Below are positions 1 to 7,451 of a stretch of 32,394 nt of DNA, piece after piece; the stretch's first letter is position 1, and the number at the start of each line of letters is the position of its first letter. Below the pieces are notes generated by a model that did no database searches, was not told where the DNA came from, and worked only from the letters and a program-made list of their open reading frames with translations. The translations under genes and the position numbers were made by a program. The stretch comes from Mycetocola sp. (GTDB taxonomy: Bacteria; Actinomycetota; Actinomycetes; Actinomycetales; Microbacteriaceae): assembly GCF_025464835.1 (NCBI RefSeq), contig NZ_JAODMP010000030.1:1-32394 (forward strand), given 5' to 3'.

Positions 1-854
1 CCCTTGCGCACGGCCATGTACCCGGCGTGCGGTCCGCCGAAGCCCATCGGAACTCCGAGTCGCTGGCTGGTGCCAACCGCGATGTCAGCACCCAGCTCAC
101 CCGGGGAGGTGAGCAACGCGAGAGCGAGCAGGTCGGCGGCGACGACGACGAGGCCGCCCTGGTCTTTGACCGATGCGAGAACGGATGCCGGGTTCCAGAC
201 CCTCCCGGAAGCCCCCGGGTACTGCACGAAGGTTCCGAATGCGGCTTCGGGGAGCGCCCCGCCGCCGGCCAGGTCGACCTCGGCCAGTTCGATGCCGACG
301 GCGTCCGCCCGGCTGGCGAGCAGGGCCTTGGTCTGCGGGAAGGCGTCGGCGTCGACGACGAACACGTTGGTGCTGAGCTTGGAGGCCCGGCGGGCGAGGA
401 GCATGCCCTCGACAACGGCGGTGCCCTCGTCGAGCATCGACGCGTTGGCGGTGTCGAGGCCGGTCAGGTCGGTGACCATCGTCTGGAAGTTGATCAGCGC
501 TTCGAGCCTGCCCTGCGAGATCTCCGGCTGGTACGGCGTGTACGCCGTGTACCAGGACGGGTTCTCCAGCACGTTCCGCTTGATGACGGCCGGCGTGATC
601 GTGCCGTAGTAGCCAAGGCCGATCATCGAGGTGCGCACCGTATTCTGGTCGGCCAGCTGCCGCAGCTCCTCGATGGCCTCCCGTTCGGTGGCCGCGGCGG
701 GGATCGAGGAATTGACGATGTCGGCTACGTGGATCGACTCGGGCACCGCGGCTTCGACCAGCGCGTCGACACTGTCATAGCCGACGGATGCCAGCATGCT
801 CGCCTGCGCGGCGGCATCCGTCCCGATGTGGCGCTCGGAGAAGAGTTCCGGCAT
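1..854 (-). CDS. gcvP: Glycine dehydrogenase (P protein), 5' part only
   Basis: This is the PLP-dependent decarboxylating subunit of the glycine cleavage system. It releases CO2 from glycine and passes the aminomethyl group to lipoylated GcvH in the cytoplasm. Only the first 284 codons lie in the window; the family is about 950 residues, so roughly 70% is missing past the left edge. The visible N-terminus shows family landmarks: SERHIGTD near residue 7, [28 protein letters not shown] and [18 protein letters not shown], then [13 protein letters not shown] near the truncation. The ATG shares one base with the gcvH stop (TAATG), so it is the last known gene of gcvT-gcvH-gcvP and should be translationally coupled. 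It should be controlled by the glycine riboswitch upstream of gcvT. Identity is very secure. Confidence 0.97.
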   Translation of the reverse strand, partial: MPELFSERHIGTDAAAQASMLASVGYDSVDALVEAAVPESIHVADIVNSSIPAAATEREAIEELRQLADQNTVRTSMIGLGYYGTITPAVIKRNVLENPSWYTAYTPYQPEISQGRLEALINFQTMVTDLTGLDTANASMLDEGTAVVEGMLLARRASKLSTNVFVVDADAFPQTKALLASRADAVGIELAEVDLAGGGALPEAAFGTFVQYPGASGRVWNPASVLASVKDQGGLVVVAADLLALALLTSPGELGADIAVGTSQRLGVPMGFGGPHAGYMAVRK

Positions 855-1228
855 TACTCGCCGACCAGCGCTGAGTACTCGTCCCAGCTGAGCAGGCCAT
901 CCGGCGCAGCATCGAACTGCACCTTGATGAGCCAGCCTTCGCCGAACGGGTCACTGTTGACGAGTGACGGCTCGTCGACGACTGCCGGGTTGTTCTCGGT
1001 GACGGTGCCGTCTACAGGGGCGAACAGTTCGCCGACCGACTTGGTCGACTCGATTTCACCGATGACGGATCCAGCCGTGACCGCTTCATTCACGTCAGGC
1101 AGTTCGACGAACACGACGTCGCCGAGCTTCTCGGCGGCGTATGCGGTGATACCGACGGTCGCGACGTTCCCGTCGATGTCGAGCCACTCGTGCTCAGGCG
1201 TGTACTTCAGCGTGGTCTTGTCGGCCAT
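854..1228 (-). CDS. gcvH: Glycine cleavage system H protein
   Basis: This is the lipoyl carrier of the glycine cleavage system, 124 residues, the normal family length. It shuttles the aminomethyl group from GcvP to GcvT and is reoxidised by lipoamide dehydrogenase. The N-terminal YTPEHEWL motif and the lipoylation loop ESTKSVGEL are present, which makes Lys63 the probable lipoyl-lysine; [11 protein letters not shown] follows near residue 92. The ATG lies four bases after the gcvT stop, and the purine-rich codons that end gcvT (AGAAGAAAGAAG) serve as its ribosome-binding site. Its stop overlaps the gcvP start by one base. A longer in-frame start at 1327 is rejected because it would lie inside gcvT and precede the conserved N-terminus. 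Confidence 0.97.
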   Translation of the reverse strand: MADKTTLKYTPEHEWLDIDGNVATVGITAYAAEKLGDVVFVELPDVNEAVTAGSVIGEIESTKSVGELFAPVDGTVTENNPAVVDEPSLVNSDPFGEGWLIKVQFDAAPDGLLSWDEYSALVGE

Positions 1229-1232
1229 GAGA

Positions 1233-2354
1233 TTACTTCTTTCTTCTGTAGAACGGGAGTGGGGTGACGGTCGCCGGGATCGGTGTGCCCCTGACGTCCA
1301 CGACGAGCGCTGTGCCCGGCTCAGCATGACTCGGTTCGACGTACGCCATCATGATCGGATGCCCCAGCGTCGGCGACAACGCACCGCTCGTCACCGCTCC
1401 GATGACGGTCTCGCCGGAGACGACCGGGTAACCGGCACGGCCGGCACGGCGGCCTTCCGAAACAAGGCCGACGAGAACGCGCGCGTTCTCGGCAGGCCCG
1501 GCCTCCACGGCTGAGCGGCCGATGAAGTCCGTGTCCTTGGACAACGAGACGACGCGTCCGAGCCCCGCCTGCGCCGGCTGGGTCCCGGTGTCGAGTTCGT
1601 GACCGTATAGCGGCATGCCCGCTTCGAGCCGGAGGGTGTCGCGGCTCGCGAGCCCGGCCGGCACGAGTCCGTGTTGAGCGCCGGCCGACTCGAGAGCATG
1701 CCAGAGCGGAACGGCGGCGGTCGTGCGGAGGTACAGCTCGAAGCCGTCCTCACCGGTGTACCCGGTGCGGGCGACCAGGAGCGGCACCCCCTCGAAGAAA
1801 GCGTCGGTGGCGCGGTAGTACGTCAATTCGTCGAGTGGCAGTCCGAGTTCGGTGATGCCGGCGGTCTGCTCCAGGATGGCGCGTGAGTTCGGTCCCTGCA
1901 CGGCAATCAGTGCGTAGTCGTCGCTCTGGTCGTCGACGGTGACCTCGAAGCCAGCGGCTCGCTCGCTGAGTGCCGCAGCGGCCGCATCCCGGTTGCCGGC
2001 ATTCGCCACGACGAGGAAGGTCGTGTCGCCGAGGCGGTAGACGACCACGTCGTCGAGGATGCCGCCCGATTCGGTGAGCAGGAGGCTGTACTTCGCCTGC
2101 ATCAGGTCGATCGTGGAAAGCATCCCGGCCATGGCCGTGTCGAGGAAGACCCCGGCGTCGCGCCCGTAGACGAGGATCTCGGCCATGTGGGAGAGGTCGA
2201 AGATGCCGGCGGCGGTGCGCACGGCGGCGTGCTCGGCGAGGTCGCTGGTGTAGCGCACGGGCATCTGCCAGCCGGCGAAATCGGTGAAGCTCGCACCGAG
2301 CCCGGAATGAACCGCATGAAGCGGGCTGGTGCGTTCTGGTTCGGGGTCTGACAC
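1233..2354 (-). CDS. gcvT: Aminomethyltransferase (glycine cleavage T protein)
   Basis: GcvT transfers the methylene group from H-protein-bound aminomethyl to tetrahydrofolate and releases ammonia. The start chosen is GTG at 2354, giving 373 residues. GGAG ends five bases before it, and the following residues [15 protein letters not shown] lead directly into the conserved [14 protein letters not shown] block. An upstream in-frame GTG at 2405 would add 17 residues, but it lies inside a hairpin of the riboswitch expression platform and has no Shine-Dalgarno site. Other landmarks are [41 protein letters not shown] and the C-terminal [10 protein letters not shown]. It is the first gene of gcvT-gcvH-gcvP and is preceded by a tandem glycine riboswitch. 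Confidence 0.96.
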   Translation of the reverse strand: MSDPEPERTSPLHAVHSGLGASFTDFAGWQMPVRYTSDLAEHAAVRTAAGIFDLSHMAEILVYGRDAGVFLDTAMAGMLSTIDLMQAKYSLLLTESGGILDDVVVYRLGDTTFLVVANAGNRDAAAAALSERAAGFEVTVDDQSDDYALIAVQGPNSRAILEQTAGITELGLPLDELTYYRATDAFFEGVPLLVARTGYTGEDGFELYLRTTAAVPLWHALESAGAQHGLVPAGLASRDTLRLEAGMPLYGHELDTGTQPAQAGLGRVVSLSKDTDFIGRSAVEAGPAENARVLVGLVSEGRRAGRAGYPVVSGETVIGAVTSGALSPTLGHPIMMAYVEPSHAEPGTALVVDVRGTPIPATVTPLPFYRRKK

Positions 2355-2418
2355 GAGTTCTCCAGGAATCGCCGGGGCGATGGTCGCAAAAAGCGGCTGC
2401 GGCACACGAGGTGCCTGG

Positions 2419-2705
2419 GAACTCCCCCTCTGTCATGGGCCTGAGAGTTTCGCTCACCCGAGCCGGGTCACGGCGAGGGCGGCTTTCACCGTCGGCGGAA
2501 TGCGGTTTCTTGAGTTCGGATCGCGCATTTCGATCTGTGCTCGCAGGGGGCGCAGATCTCGATACGGCGCATTGCGCCTACTCGACCCGAACGCGCGAAG
2601 CGCGTTCGCTTTCCAGAGTGGCCAGTTCGATGCGGTACGTAGACCTGAGAGATTGGCGGGGAGGCTTGCTCCTTCGGTGCCGGGCAAGCCCGGCTCTCCC
2701 GCATC
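2419..2705 (-). ncRNA. Tandem glycine riboswitch (gcvT element) with extended linker
   Basis: Both glycine aptamers are readable on the minus strand. Aptamer 1 (about 2705 to 2608) has GGGAGAG (2700-2694), ACCGAAGGAGCAA (2678-2666), ATCTCTCAGG (2653-2644) and CTCTGGAAAGC (2618-2608). Aptamer 2 (about 2517 to 2419) has GACGGTGAAAGCC (2493-2481), GCGAAACTCTCAGGCCC (2453-2437) and GACAGAGGGGGAG (2434-2422). Its closing P1 helix pairs GAACTC (2517-2512) with GAGTTC (2424-2419). The order, motifs and position ahead of gcvT match known actinobacterial glycine riboswitches. The expression platform is between 2418 and the gcvT start; it includes a GGCAC/GTGCC hairpin but no clear terminator, so control of translation or of a non-canonical terminator is possible. 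The linker of about 90 nt (2518-2607) is unusually long. Confidence 0.9.
2528..2608. repeat. REP-like palindromic element in the riboswitch linker
   Basis: Three adjoining hairpins fill the linker between the two glycine aptamers: 2532-2558 (GATCTGTGC paired with GCGCAGATC, 9 bp with one wobble); 2555-2587, which runs TCTCGATAC, then GGCGC-ATT-GCGCC, then TACTCGACC; and 2588-2608 (CGAACGCG paired with CGCGTTCG, small loop). The TCGATAC...TACTCGACC layout resembles, from memory, palindromic repeats that are common in Microbacteriaceae intergenic regions. No second copy was seen in this window, so its repeat status is an inference. Confidence 0.55.
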
Positions 2706-2736
2706 GCGTGTGCGGCCCGATATTCGATTTGCTCAC

Positions 2737-2742
2737 AGCCTA
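2737..2742 (-). promoter_or_regulatory. Putative -10 box of the gcv operon
   Basis: TAGGCT reads on the minus strand about 35 bases upstream of the first riboswitch helix, so transcription would start near 2730. No convincing -35 box was found. The same hexamer stands upstream of glpX (26028-26023). Confidence 0.35.
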
Positions 2743-2805
2743 CCGTGATCGTCGCCGTGCCGCTCACTTTCACCCCGTGACCCACCCCAGCCGGCCACAT
2801 CCCCA

Positions 2806-2880
2806 AATTCAGCAGATCCTGCTCGACACGCCGTTGGCGTGGTCCGCTGAACGGCGTGTCGCGCCGATTCTGCTGACTGT
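2806..2880. repeat. Long interrupted inverted repeat between gcv and nad operons
   Basis: Two nested pairs of arms form one large cruciform-capable structure. The outer arms are CAGCAGA (2810-2816) and TCTGCTG (2869-2875); the inner arms are CGACACGCCGTT (2824-2835) and AACGGCGTGTCG (2850-2861), perfectly complementary, with a 14-base loop. No T-tract follows on either side, so it is not a standard intrinsic terminator. It lies between the divergent gcv and nrtR promoters and could be an extragenic repeat element or a protein-binding site. Confidence 0.6.
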
Positions 2881-2965
2881 GCGCGCCTGTCCTGAATTCG
2901 AGGTCGCACCGACGGCGGACTCGAGCGTCGCGTCGACACGATTCGGATCGCGGATCGTGTTCAGG

Positions 2966-3015
2966 TCATCTTGACACTAAGATGATCGCAGAGTTAGAGT
3001 CAACGTGACTTTAAC
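2966..3015 (+). promoter_or_regulatory. nrtR-nad operon promoter with probable NrtR operator
   Basis: A consensus -35 TTGACA (2971-2976) is followed after 18 bases by a -10-like TAGAGT (2995-3000). A 23-base near-perfect palindrome covers the -10 and start site: GTTAGAGTCA (2993-3002), spacer ACG, TGACTTTAAC (3006-3015), with 9 of 10 arm positions complementary. A second palindrome, TCATCTT (2966-2972) and AAGATGA (2979-2985), flanks the -35. NrtR regulators bind palindromes in their own operon promoters, so the 2993-3015 site is the best candidate for autorepression. The function is inferred from position and symmetry. Confidence 0.65.
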
Positions 3016-3036
3016 CACGGGCTCGGGAGGGGCACC

Positions 3037-3756
3037 ATGACCGCACACGCCGCCGTCGTGAAGCTGGCCGTCTCGACCGTGATCTTCGCGCTTCGCCCGC
3101 ACTCCGAGACCAGCCGGATGACGGTCTGGATGCCGCTCGTACGTCGCATCCGGGAACCGTTCGTCGGCACGTGGGCGCTCCCGGGCGGTCCGCTCGAGCC
3201 CGACGAAGACCTCGCGGAATCGGCCGCGCGTACCCTCGCCGAGACCACACTGCTGACGCCGCAGTACCTCGAACAGCTCTACGCCTTCGGGAACGTCGAC
3301 CGCTCCCCCGGCGAGCGCGTCGTCTCGATCGTGTACTGGGCCCTCGTGCGCTCCGAAGAAGCGGCCGTAGCCGTTGAAACCGAGAACGTGCGCTGGTTCG
3401 AAGCGGACTCGGTGCCAGAGCTCGCCTTCGACCACAACCTCATCGTCGAGTACGCGTTGTGGCGCCTCCGCAACAAGCTGGAATACAGCTCCATCGCCCA
3501 TGCATTCCTCGGCGACACCTTCACTCTCTCCGAACTGCGCGAGGTCCACGAGGCCGTGCTGCAGAAACCCCTCGACCCGGCGAACTTCCGCCGCCAGATC
3601 GAGGGATCCGGCCAGGTCGTTCCGACCGAACACCTGCGAACCGGCGGGCGGCATCGCCCCGCCCGCCTCTACCGTTACAACCGCGCAGCGACCGACGAGA
3701 ACAATGGGCCCATCGAGACCCGCCCGCTGCCTGGCCGCACCCAAGGAGCATCATGA
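3037..3756 (+). CDS. nrtR: NrtR, Nudix-related repressor of NAD biosynthesis
   Basis: This 239-residue protein has an N-terminal Nudix-like domain (about residues 10-150) and a C-terminal winged helix (about 155-225, with FTLSELREVHEAVL), the layout of the NrtR family. NrtR represses NAD genes and is released by ADP-ribose or related NAD breakdown products. The Nudix box begins GGPLEPDEDLAESA but continues ARTLAET instead of the catalytic RE-x2-EE pattern, which suggests a ligand sensor rather than an active hydrolase. The ATG has a GGGAGG site just upstream. The stop overlaps nadA (ATGA), so it heads the nrtR-nadA-nadB-nadC-desulfurase operon it should control. Placement with nad genes makes the assignment strong. 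Confidence 0.93.
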   Translation: MTAHAAVVKLAVSTVIFALRPHSETSRMTVWMPLVRRIREPFVGTWALPGGPLEPDEDLAESAARTLAETTLLTPQYLEQLYAFGNVDRSPGERVVSIVYWALVRSEEAAVAVETENVRWFEADSVPELAFDHNLIVEYALWRLRNKLEYSSIAHAFLGDTFTLSELREVHEAVLQKPLDPANFRRQIEGSGQVVPTEHLRTGGRHRPARLYRYNRAATDENNGPIETRPLPGRTQGAS

Positions 3757-5051
3757 CCCTCACCGCCTCCGTCGATTCCACCCTCACCCGGATCTCTGCC
3801 GGCACCGAACCGGGCGCCGCGTGCAGCCCCGACCTCGTCGAGAAGCCGTGGGTCTTCGACCTGCGACCGCCGAGCTACGGCCCCGGCTCGTCGATGGGCG
3901 ACGTCATCCCGACCGGATCCCCTCGACAGGGTGCCCTCCCCGCTTTCTACCGTGAAGCGGATGCGGCCGAACTGGACCGTCGCATCCGCGCCGCGAAAGA
4001 GGCCCTCGGCAACCGGCTCGTCATTCTCGGGCACTTCTACCAGCGAGATGAGGTCCTCGCTTACGCCGACTACGTCGGCGACTCGTTCCAGCTGGCCACG
4101 GCAGCGCGAGAGCGCAGCGACGCAGAAGCGATCGTGTTCTGCGGCGTGCACTTCATGGCCGAGACCGCGGACCTGCTCTCCACCGAGGAGCAGTCCGTGA
4201 TCCTGCCGAACCTCGCCGCGGGGTGTTCGATGGCCGACATGGCGAACATCGACCAGGTCGAGGAGTGCTGGGAGCAGCTTGCTGAGCTGTACGGCACCGA
4301 GCCGGATGCCGACGGGCGGGTTCCGGTCATCCCGGTCACCTACATGAACTCGTCCGCTGCGCTGAAGGGATTCTGCGGCCGCAACGGCGGCATCGTCTGC
4401 ACGTCATCGAACGCGCAGACGGTGCTCGAGTGGGCGTTCGAGCGCGGCCAGCGGGTGCTGTTCTTCCCCGACCAGCACCTCGGCAGGAACACGGCCAAGG
4501 CGATGGGCGTGCCGCTCGAGCTCATGCCGATGTGGAATCCGAACAAGCCGTTCGGCGGCAACGACGCCTCGGCGCTCGAGGACTCGAGGGTGATCCTGTG
4601 GCACGGGTTCTGCTCGGTGCACAAACGATTCACCGTCGACCAGATCGCGAAGGCCCGCACTGAGTTCCCCGATGTCCGCGTTCTCGTCCACCCCGAATGC
4701 CCGATGCCGGTCGTCGACGCCGCCGACGCGTCCGGCTCCACCGACTACATCCGTAAGGCGATCGAGGCGGCGCCGGCCGGCTCCACCTTCGCGATCGGCA
4801 CCGAGATCAACCTCGTCCAGCGGCTGGCTGCGGAGCATCCCGAGCACACCATCTTCTGCCTGGACCCTGTCATCTGCCCCTGCTCGACGATGTACCGCAT
4901 CCACCCCGGCTACCTGGCCTGGGTGCTCGACGCGCTGCTCGAGGGGCAGGTGCTCAACCAGATCACCGTCTCGGACGACGTCGCCCTGCCGGCGAGAATC
5001 GCGCTCGAGCGGATGCTCGCGGCACGTCCGCCGATTGCGGACGGAGCGTGA
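3753..5051 (+). CDS. nadA: Quinolinate synthase A
   Basis: NadA condenses iminoaspartate with dihydroxyacetone phosphate to give quinolinate, using an oxygen-sensitive [4Fe-4S] cluster. The protein has 432 residues. Family blocks include LGHFYQRDEV (about 92-101), GDSFQLA, FCGVHFMAE with Cys130, VCTSSNA with Cys216, FPDQHLGRNTA, WHGFCSVH, VHPECP and a late Cys375-Pro-Cys377. Cys130, Cys216 and one of the 375/377 pair are the likely cluster ligands by comparison with the family from memory. The start has an AAGGAGC site and overlaps the nrtR stop by four bases. nadB begins one base after the nadA stop. The unaligned N-terminal 60 residues are usual for longer actinobacterial forms. Confidence 0.96.
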   Translation: MTLTASVDSTLTRISAGTEPGAACSPDLVEKPWVFDLRPPSYGPGSSMGDVIPTGSPRQGALPAFYREADAAELDRRIRAAKEALGNRLVILGHFYQRDEVLAYADYVGDSFQLATAARERSDAEAIVFCGVHFMAETADLLSTEEQSVILPNLAAGCSMADMANIDQVEECWEQLAELYGTEPDADGRVPVIPVTYMNSSAALKGFCGRNGGIVCTSSNAQTVLEWAFERGQRVLFFPDQHLGRNTAKAMGVPLELMPMWNPNKPFGGNDASALEDSRVILWHGFCSVHKRFTVDQIAKARTEFPDVRVLVHPECPMPVVDAADASGSTDYIRKAIEAAPAGSTFAIGTEINLVQRLAAEHPEHTIFCLDPVICPCSTMYRIHPGYLAWVLDALLEGQVLNQITVSDDVALPARIALERMLAARPPIADGA

Positions 5052-5052
5052 G

Positions 5053-6591
5053 ATGCCACGGGTGATCGTCGTCGGCAGCGGAATAGCCGGCCTGACAACC
5101 GCACTGGACGCCGCGTCAGGCCACGATGTGGTCCTCGTCACGAAGTCGGCGCTCGGGCAGAGCAACACCCGGTACGCCCAGGGCGGAATCGCCGGCGTGA
5201 TGTCCGCCGAGGACAGCGTGGACGCGCACATCGCCGACACCCTCGCCGCGGGTGCCGGGCTCTGTGACGAAGAGGCCGTCCGTGTGCTCTGCACCGAGGG
5301 GCCCGACCGGATCCGCGAGCTCATCACGTTCGGCGTGGAGTTCGACCGCACCGACGGAGAGTTCGCCCGAGGCCGGGAGGCTGCCCACTCCTATCCCCGG
5401 GTGCTCCACGCCGGCGGCGACGCGACCGGTGCCCGGATCGAAGCAGCCCTCGTTGCGCGCATCCGCGAAAGCTCCGCCGAGATCCTCGAGGACACGTTTT
5501 TCGTCGACCTTCTTCTCGAGGACGGTCACGTGGCTGGTGCCCTGCTTCGGTTGGCCGACGGGGCCGAGAGGAGGATCTCTGCGGACGCCGTGGTCCTCGC
5601 CACCGGTGGCGCAGGACAGCTGTACCCGTACACGACCAATCCCGCTGTCGCGACAGGGGACGGAGCCGCAGCCGCCCTCCGCGCGGGTGCCCTGCTCGCC
5701 GACCTGGAGTTCTACCAGTTCCACCCGACGGCACTCACGACCGCTGACCGCTTCCTGGTGTCTGAAGCGGTCCGCGGCGAGGGGGCCGTCCTGCGGAACA
5801 GCATCGGGGAGCGATTCCTCGCCGAGATCCACCCGGATGCCGAACTCGCTCCCCGCGACGTGGTCGCACGTGGAATCGCCGCCGAGATGGCGGCGCAGGG
5901 CGGTATCCCGGTCGTCCTCGACGCGACGATGCTCGGCGAATCATTCCTGGCGGAGCGGTTCCCGGTCATCGATCGTGCCGTGCGGGCATCCGGCATCGAC
6001 TGGTCGCAGGAGTATGTGCCGGTGAGCCCCGCCGCCCACTACTGGATGGGCGGCGTCGTCACCGACCTCGACGGCCGCACAACAGTGCCAGGCCTGTATG
6101 CGGTCGGTGAAGTCGCTCGCACTGGTGTGCACGGCGCCAACCGCCTTGCGTCGAACTCGCTGCTCGAAGGCGCGGTTTTCGGCGCCCGCGTCGCCCGCGC
6201 GCTCGGCACGGACGACCAAGCCGGCTGGCCGGCACGACCGGCCCGGCCGTTCGCCGATCCGATGCGGAACCCCGCAACGGATGCGCCGCCGTTCTCCCGC
6301 GGGGCACTCCAGCAGCTGATGTGGGACGCCGCCGGCCTGCTCCGCGACGGACAAGGCCTTCGCCGCGCGGCTCGCGTCCTCGATGCATGGTCGGCGCTGC
6401 CTCTGCCGACGGACAACATCCGTTCGCTCGAGGATCGCAACCTGCTCGCGCTCAGCCGGGAGCTCGTGCTCGCCGCGCTGTTCCGCACCGCATCCGTCGG
6501 GGCACACGCCCGCTCGGACTTTCCCAACTCACATTCCCCCCTTCCGGCGAGCGCCGGAGCTGAACCCCGAGAGGTCGTCCCCGCATGCTGA
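5053..6591 (+). CDS. nadB: L-aspartate oxidase
   Basis: NadB is the FAD-dependent oxidase that turns aspartate into iminoaspartate for NadA. The 512-residue product starts with the dinucleotide-binding motif VIVVGSGIAGLTTALDAA, followed by SNTRYAQGGIAG (about residues 38-49), RVLHAGGDATG, LEFYQFHPTAL, a late SPAAHYWMGGVVTD and GEVARTGVHGANRLASNSLLEG. The C-terminal helical domain of the fumarate reductase/succinate dehydrogenase flavoprotein family follows. The ATG at 5053 was chosen because the Rossmann motif begins at residue 4; the frame stays open upstream into nadA but that part is noncoding. The end overlaps nadC by seven bases. Confidence 0.96.
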   Translation: MPRVIVVGSGIAGLTTALDAASGHDVVLVTKSALGQSNTRYAQGGIAGVMSAEDSVDAHIADTLAAGAGLCDEEAVRVLCTEGPDRIRELITFGVEFDRTDGEFARGREAAHSYPRVLHAGGDATGARIEAALVARIRESSAEILEDTFFVDLLLEDGHVAGALLRLADGAERRISADAVVLATGGAGQLYPYTTNPAVATGDGAAAALRAGALLADLEFYQFHPTALTTADRFLVSEAVRGEGAVLRNSIGERFLAEIHPDAELAPRDVVARGIAAEMAAQGGIPVVLDATMLGESFLAERFPVIDRAVRASGIDWSQEYVPVSPAAHYWMGGVVTDLDGRTTVPGLYAVGEVARTGVHGANRLASNSLLEGAVFGARVARALGTDDQAGWPARPARPFADPMRNPATDAPPFSRGALQQLMWDAAGLLRDGQGLRRAARVLDAWSALPLPTDNIRSLEDRNLLALSRELVLAALFRTASVGAHARSDFPNSHSPLPASAGAEPREVVPAC

Positions 6592-7451
6592 CACTCCCCC
6601 AGATCGACCGTGTCGTCGGCGCAGCACTTGAGGAGGACGCCCCCTGGGGCGACCTGACGAGCGAAACTCTCATCCCTGCGGCAGCCACTGCCTCTGCGGA
6701 TCTCTCCGCACGCGAGGACGGCGTGTTCAGCGGGAGTGAGGTGTTCGCTGCAGCGTTCCGGCTGACCGACCCGTCGATCCAAGTCGACCTCCACATCGGA
6801 GACGGCGAGCGCTTTTCTCGCGGCGACCTTCTGGCAACAGTGACCGGCCCGGCCCGCGGCATCCTCCAGGCGGAACGGATCGGGCTCAACTTCGTCCAGC
6901 GGATGTCGGGAATCGCGACGCTCACCGCACGGTACGTCGACGCCGTGGCGGGCACCCGCGCGCGGATCATCGACACGCGCAAGACGACGCCGGGGCTTCG
7001 GGCGCTCGAGCGTCATGCGGTGCGTTCGGGCGGTGGATTCAATCACCGGTTCTCCCTGTCGGATGCCGTCATGGCGAAGGACAACCACCTCGCCGTCCTC
7101 ACGGCGGGGGGCCTGTCCCTCACCGAGGCGCTGATCGCGGTACGGGGACAGCTTTCGCACACCACGCACCTCGAGGTCGAGGTGGACCGGCTCGACCAGA
7201 TCGACGCGGTACTCGCCGCGGGGGTCGACACGATCATGCTCGACAATTTCGGTCTCGACGACCTTCGTGCCGGCGTCGAGCAGGTCGGCGGGAGGGCGAT
7301 CATTGAAGCGAGTGGCAACGTGACCCTGGATACTGTCGCCGCTATCGCCGCCACTGGCGTGGACGTCATCAGTTCCGGTGCCCTCACCCACAGTGTCCGG
7401 TCCCTCGACCTCGGCCTCGACGTGTCGATCACTGCAGCCCCGGTGCCGTGA
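6585..7451 (+). CDS. nadC: Nicotinate-nucleotide pyrophosphorylase (quinolinate phosphoribosyltransferase)
   Basis: NadC converts quinolinate and PRPP into nicotinate mononucleotide with loss of CO2, ending the de novo branch begun by NadB and NadA. The 288-residue protein has the expected blocks: EDAPWGDLTSE near residue 17, ERIGLNFVQRMSGIAT near 97, the active-site segment IDTRKTTPGLRALE near 128, HAVRSGGGFNHRFSLSD, VEVDRLDQ, IMLDNFGLDDLR and a C-terminal ISSGALTHSV. The start overlaps the last codons of nadB, with GAGAGG upstream. Its stop overlaps the desulfurase start (TGATG), so coupling along the operon is tight. Confidence 0.97.
   Translation: MLTLPQIDRVVGAALEEDAPWGDLTSETLIPAAATASADLSAREDGVFSGSEVFAAAFRLTDPSIQVDLHIGDGERFSRGDLLATVTGPARGILQAERIGLNFVQRMSGIATLTARYVDAVAGTRARIIDTRKTTPGLRALERHAVRSGGGFNHRFSLSDAVMAKDNHLAVLTAGGLSLTEALIAVRGQLSHTTHLEVEVDRLDQIDAVLAAGVDTIMLDNFGLDDLRAGVEQVGGRAIIEASGNVTLDTVAAIAATGVDVISSGALTHSVRSLDLGLDVSITAAPVP

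Noticed and set aside
2354-2405. Upstream in-frame GTG start for gcvT at 2405
   Set aside because: It lies in a hairpin of the riboswitch expression platform, lacks a ribosome-binding site and adds 17 residues not found in the family. GTG at 2354 has GGAG at good spacing.
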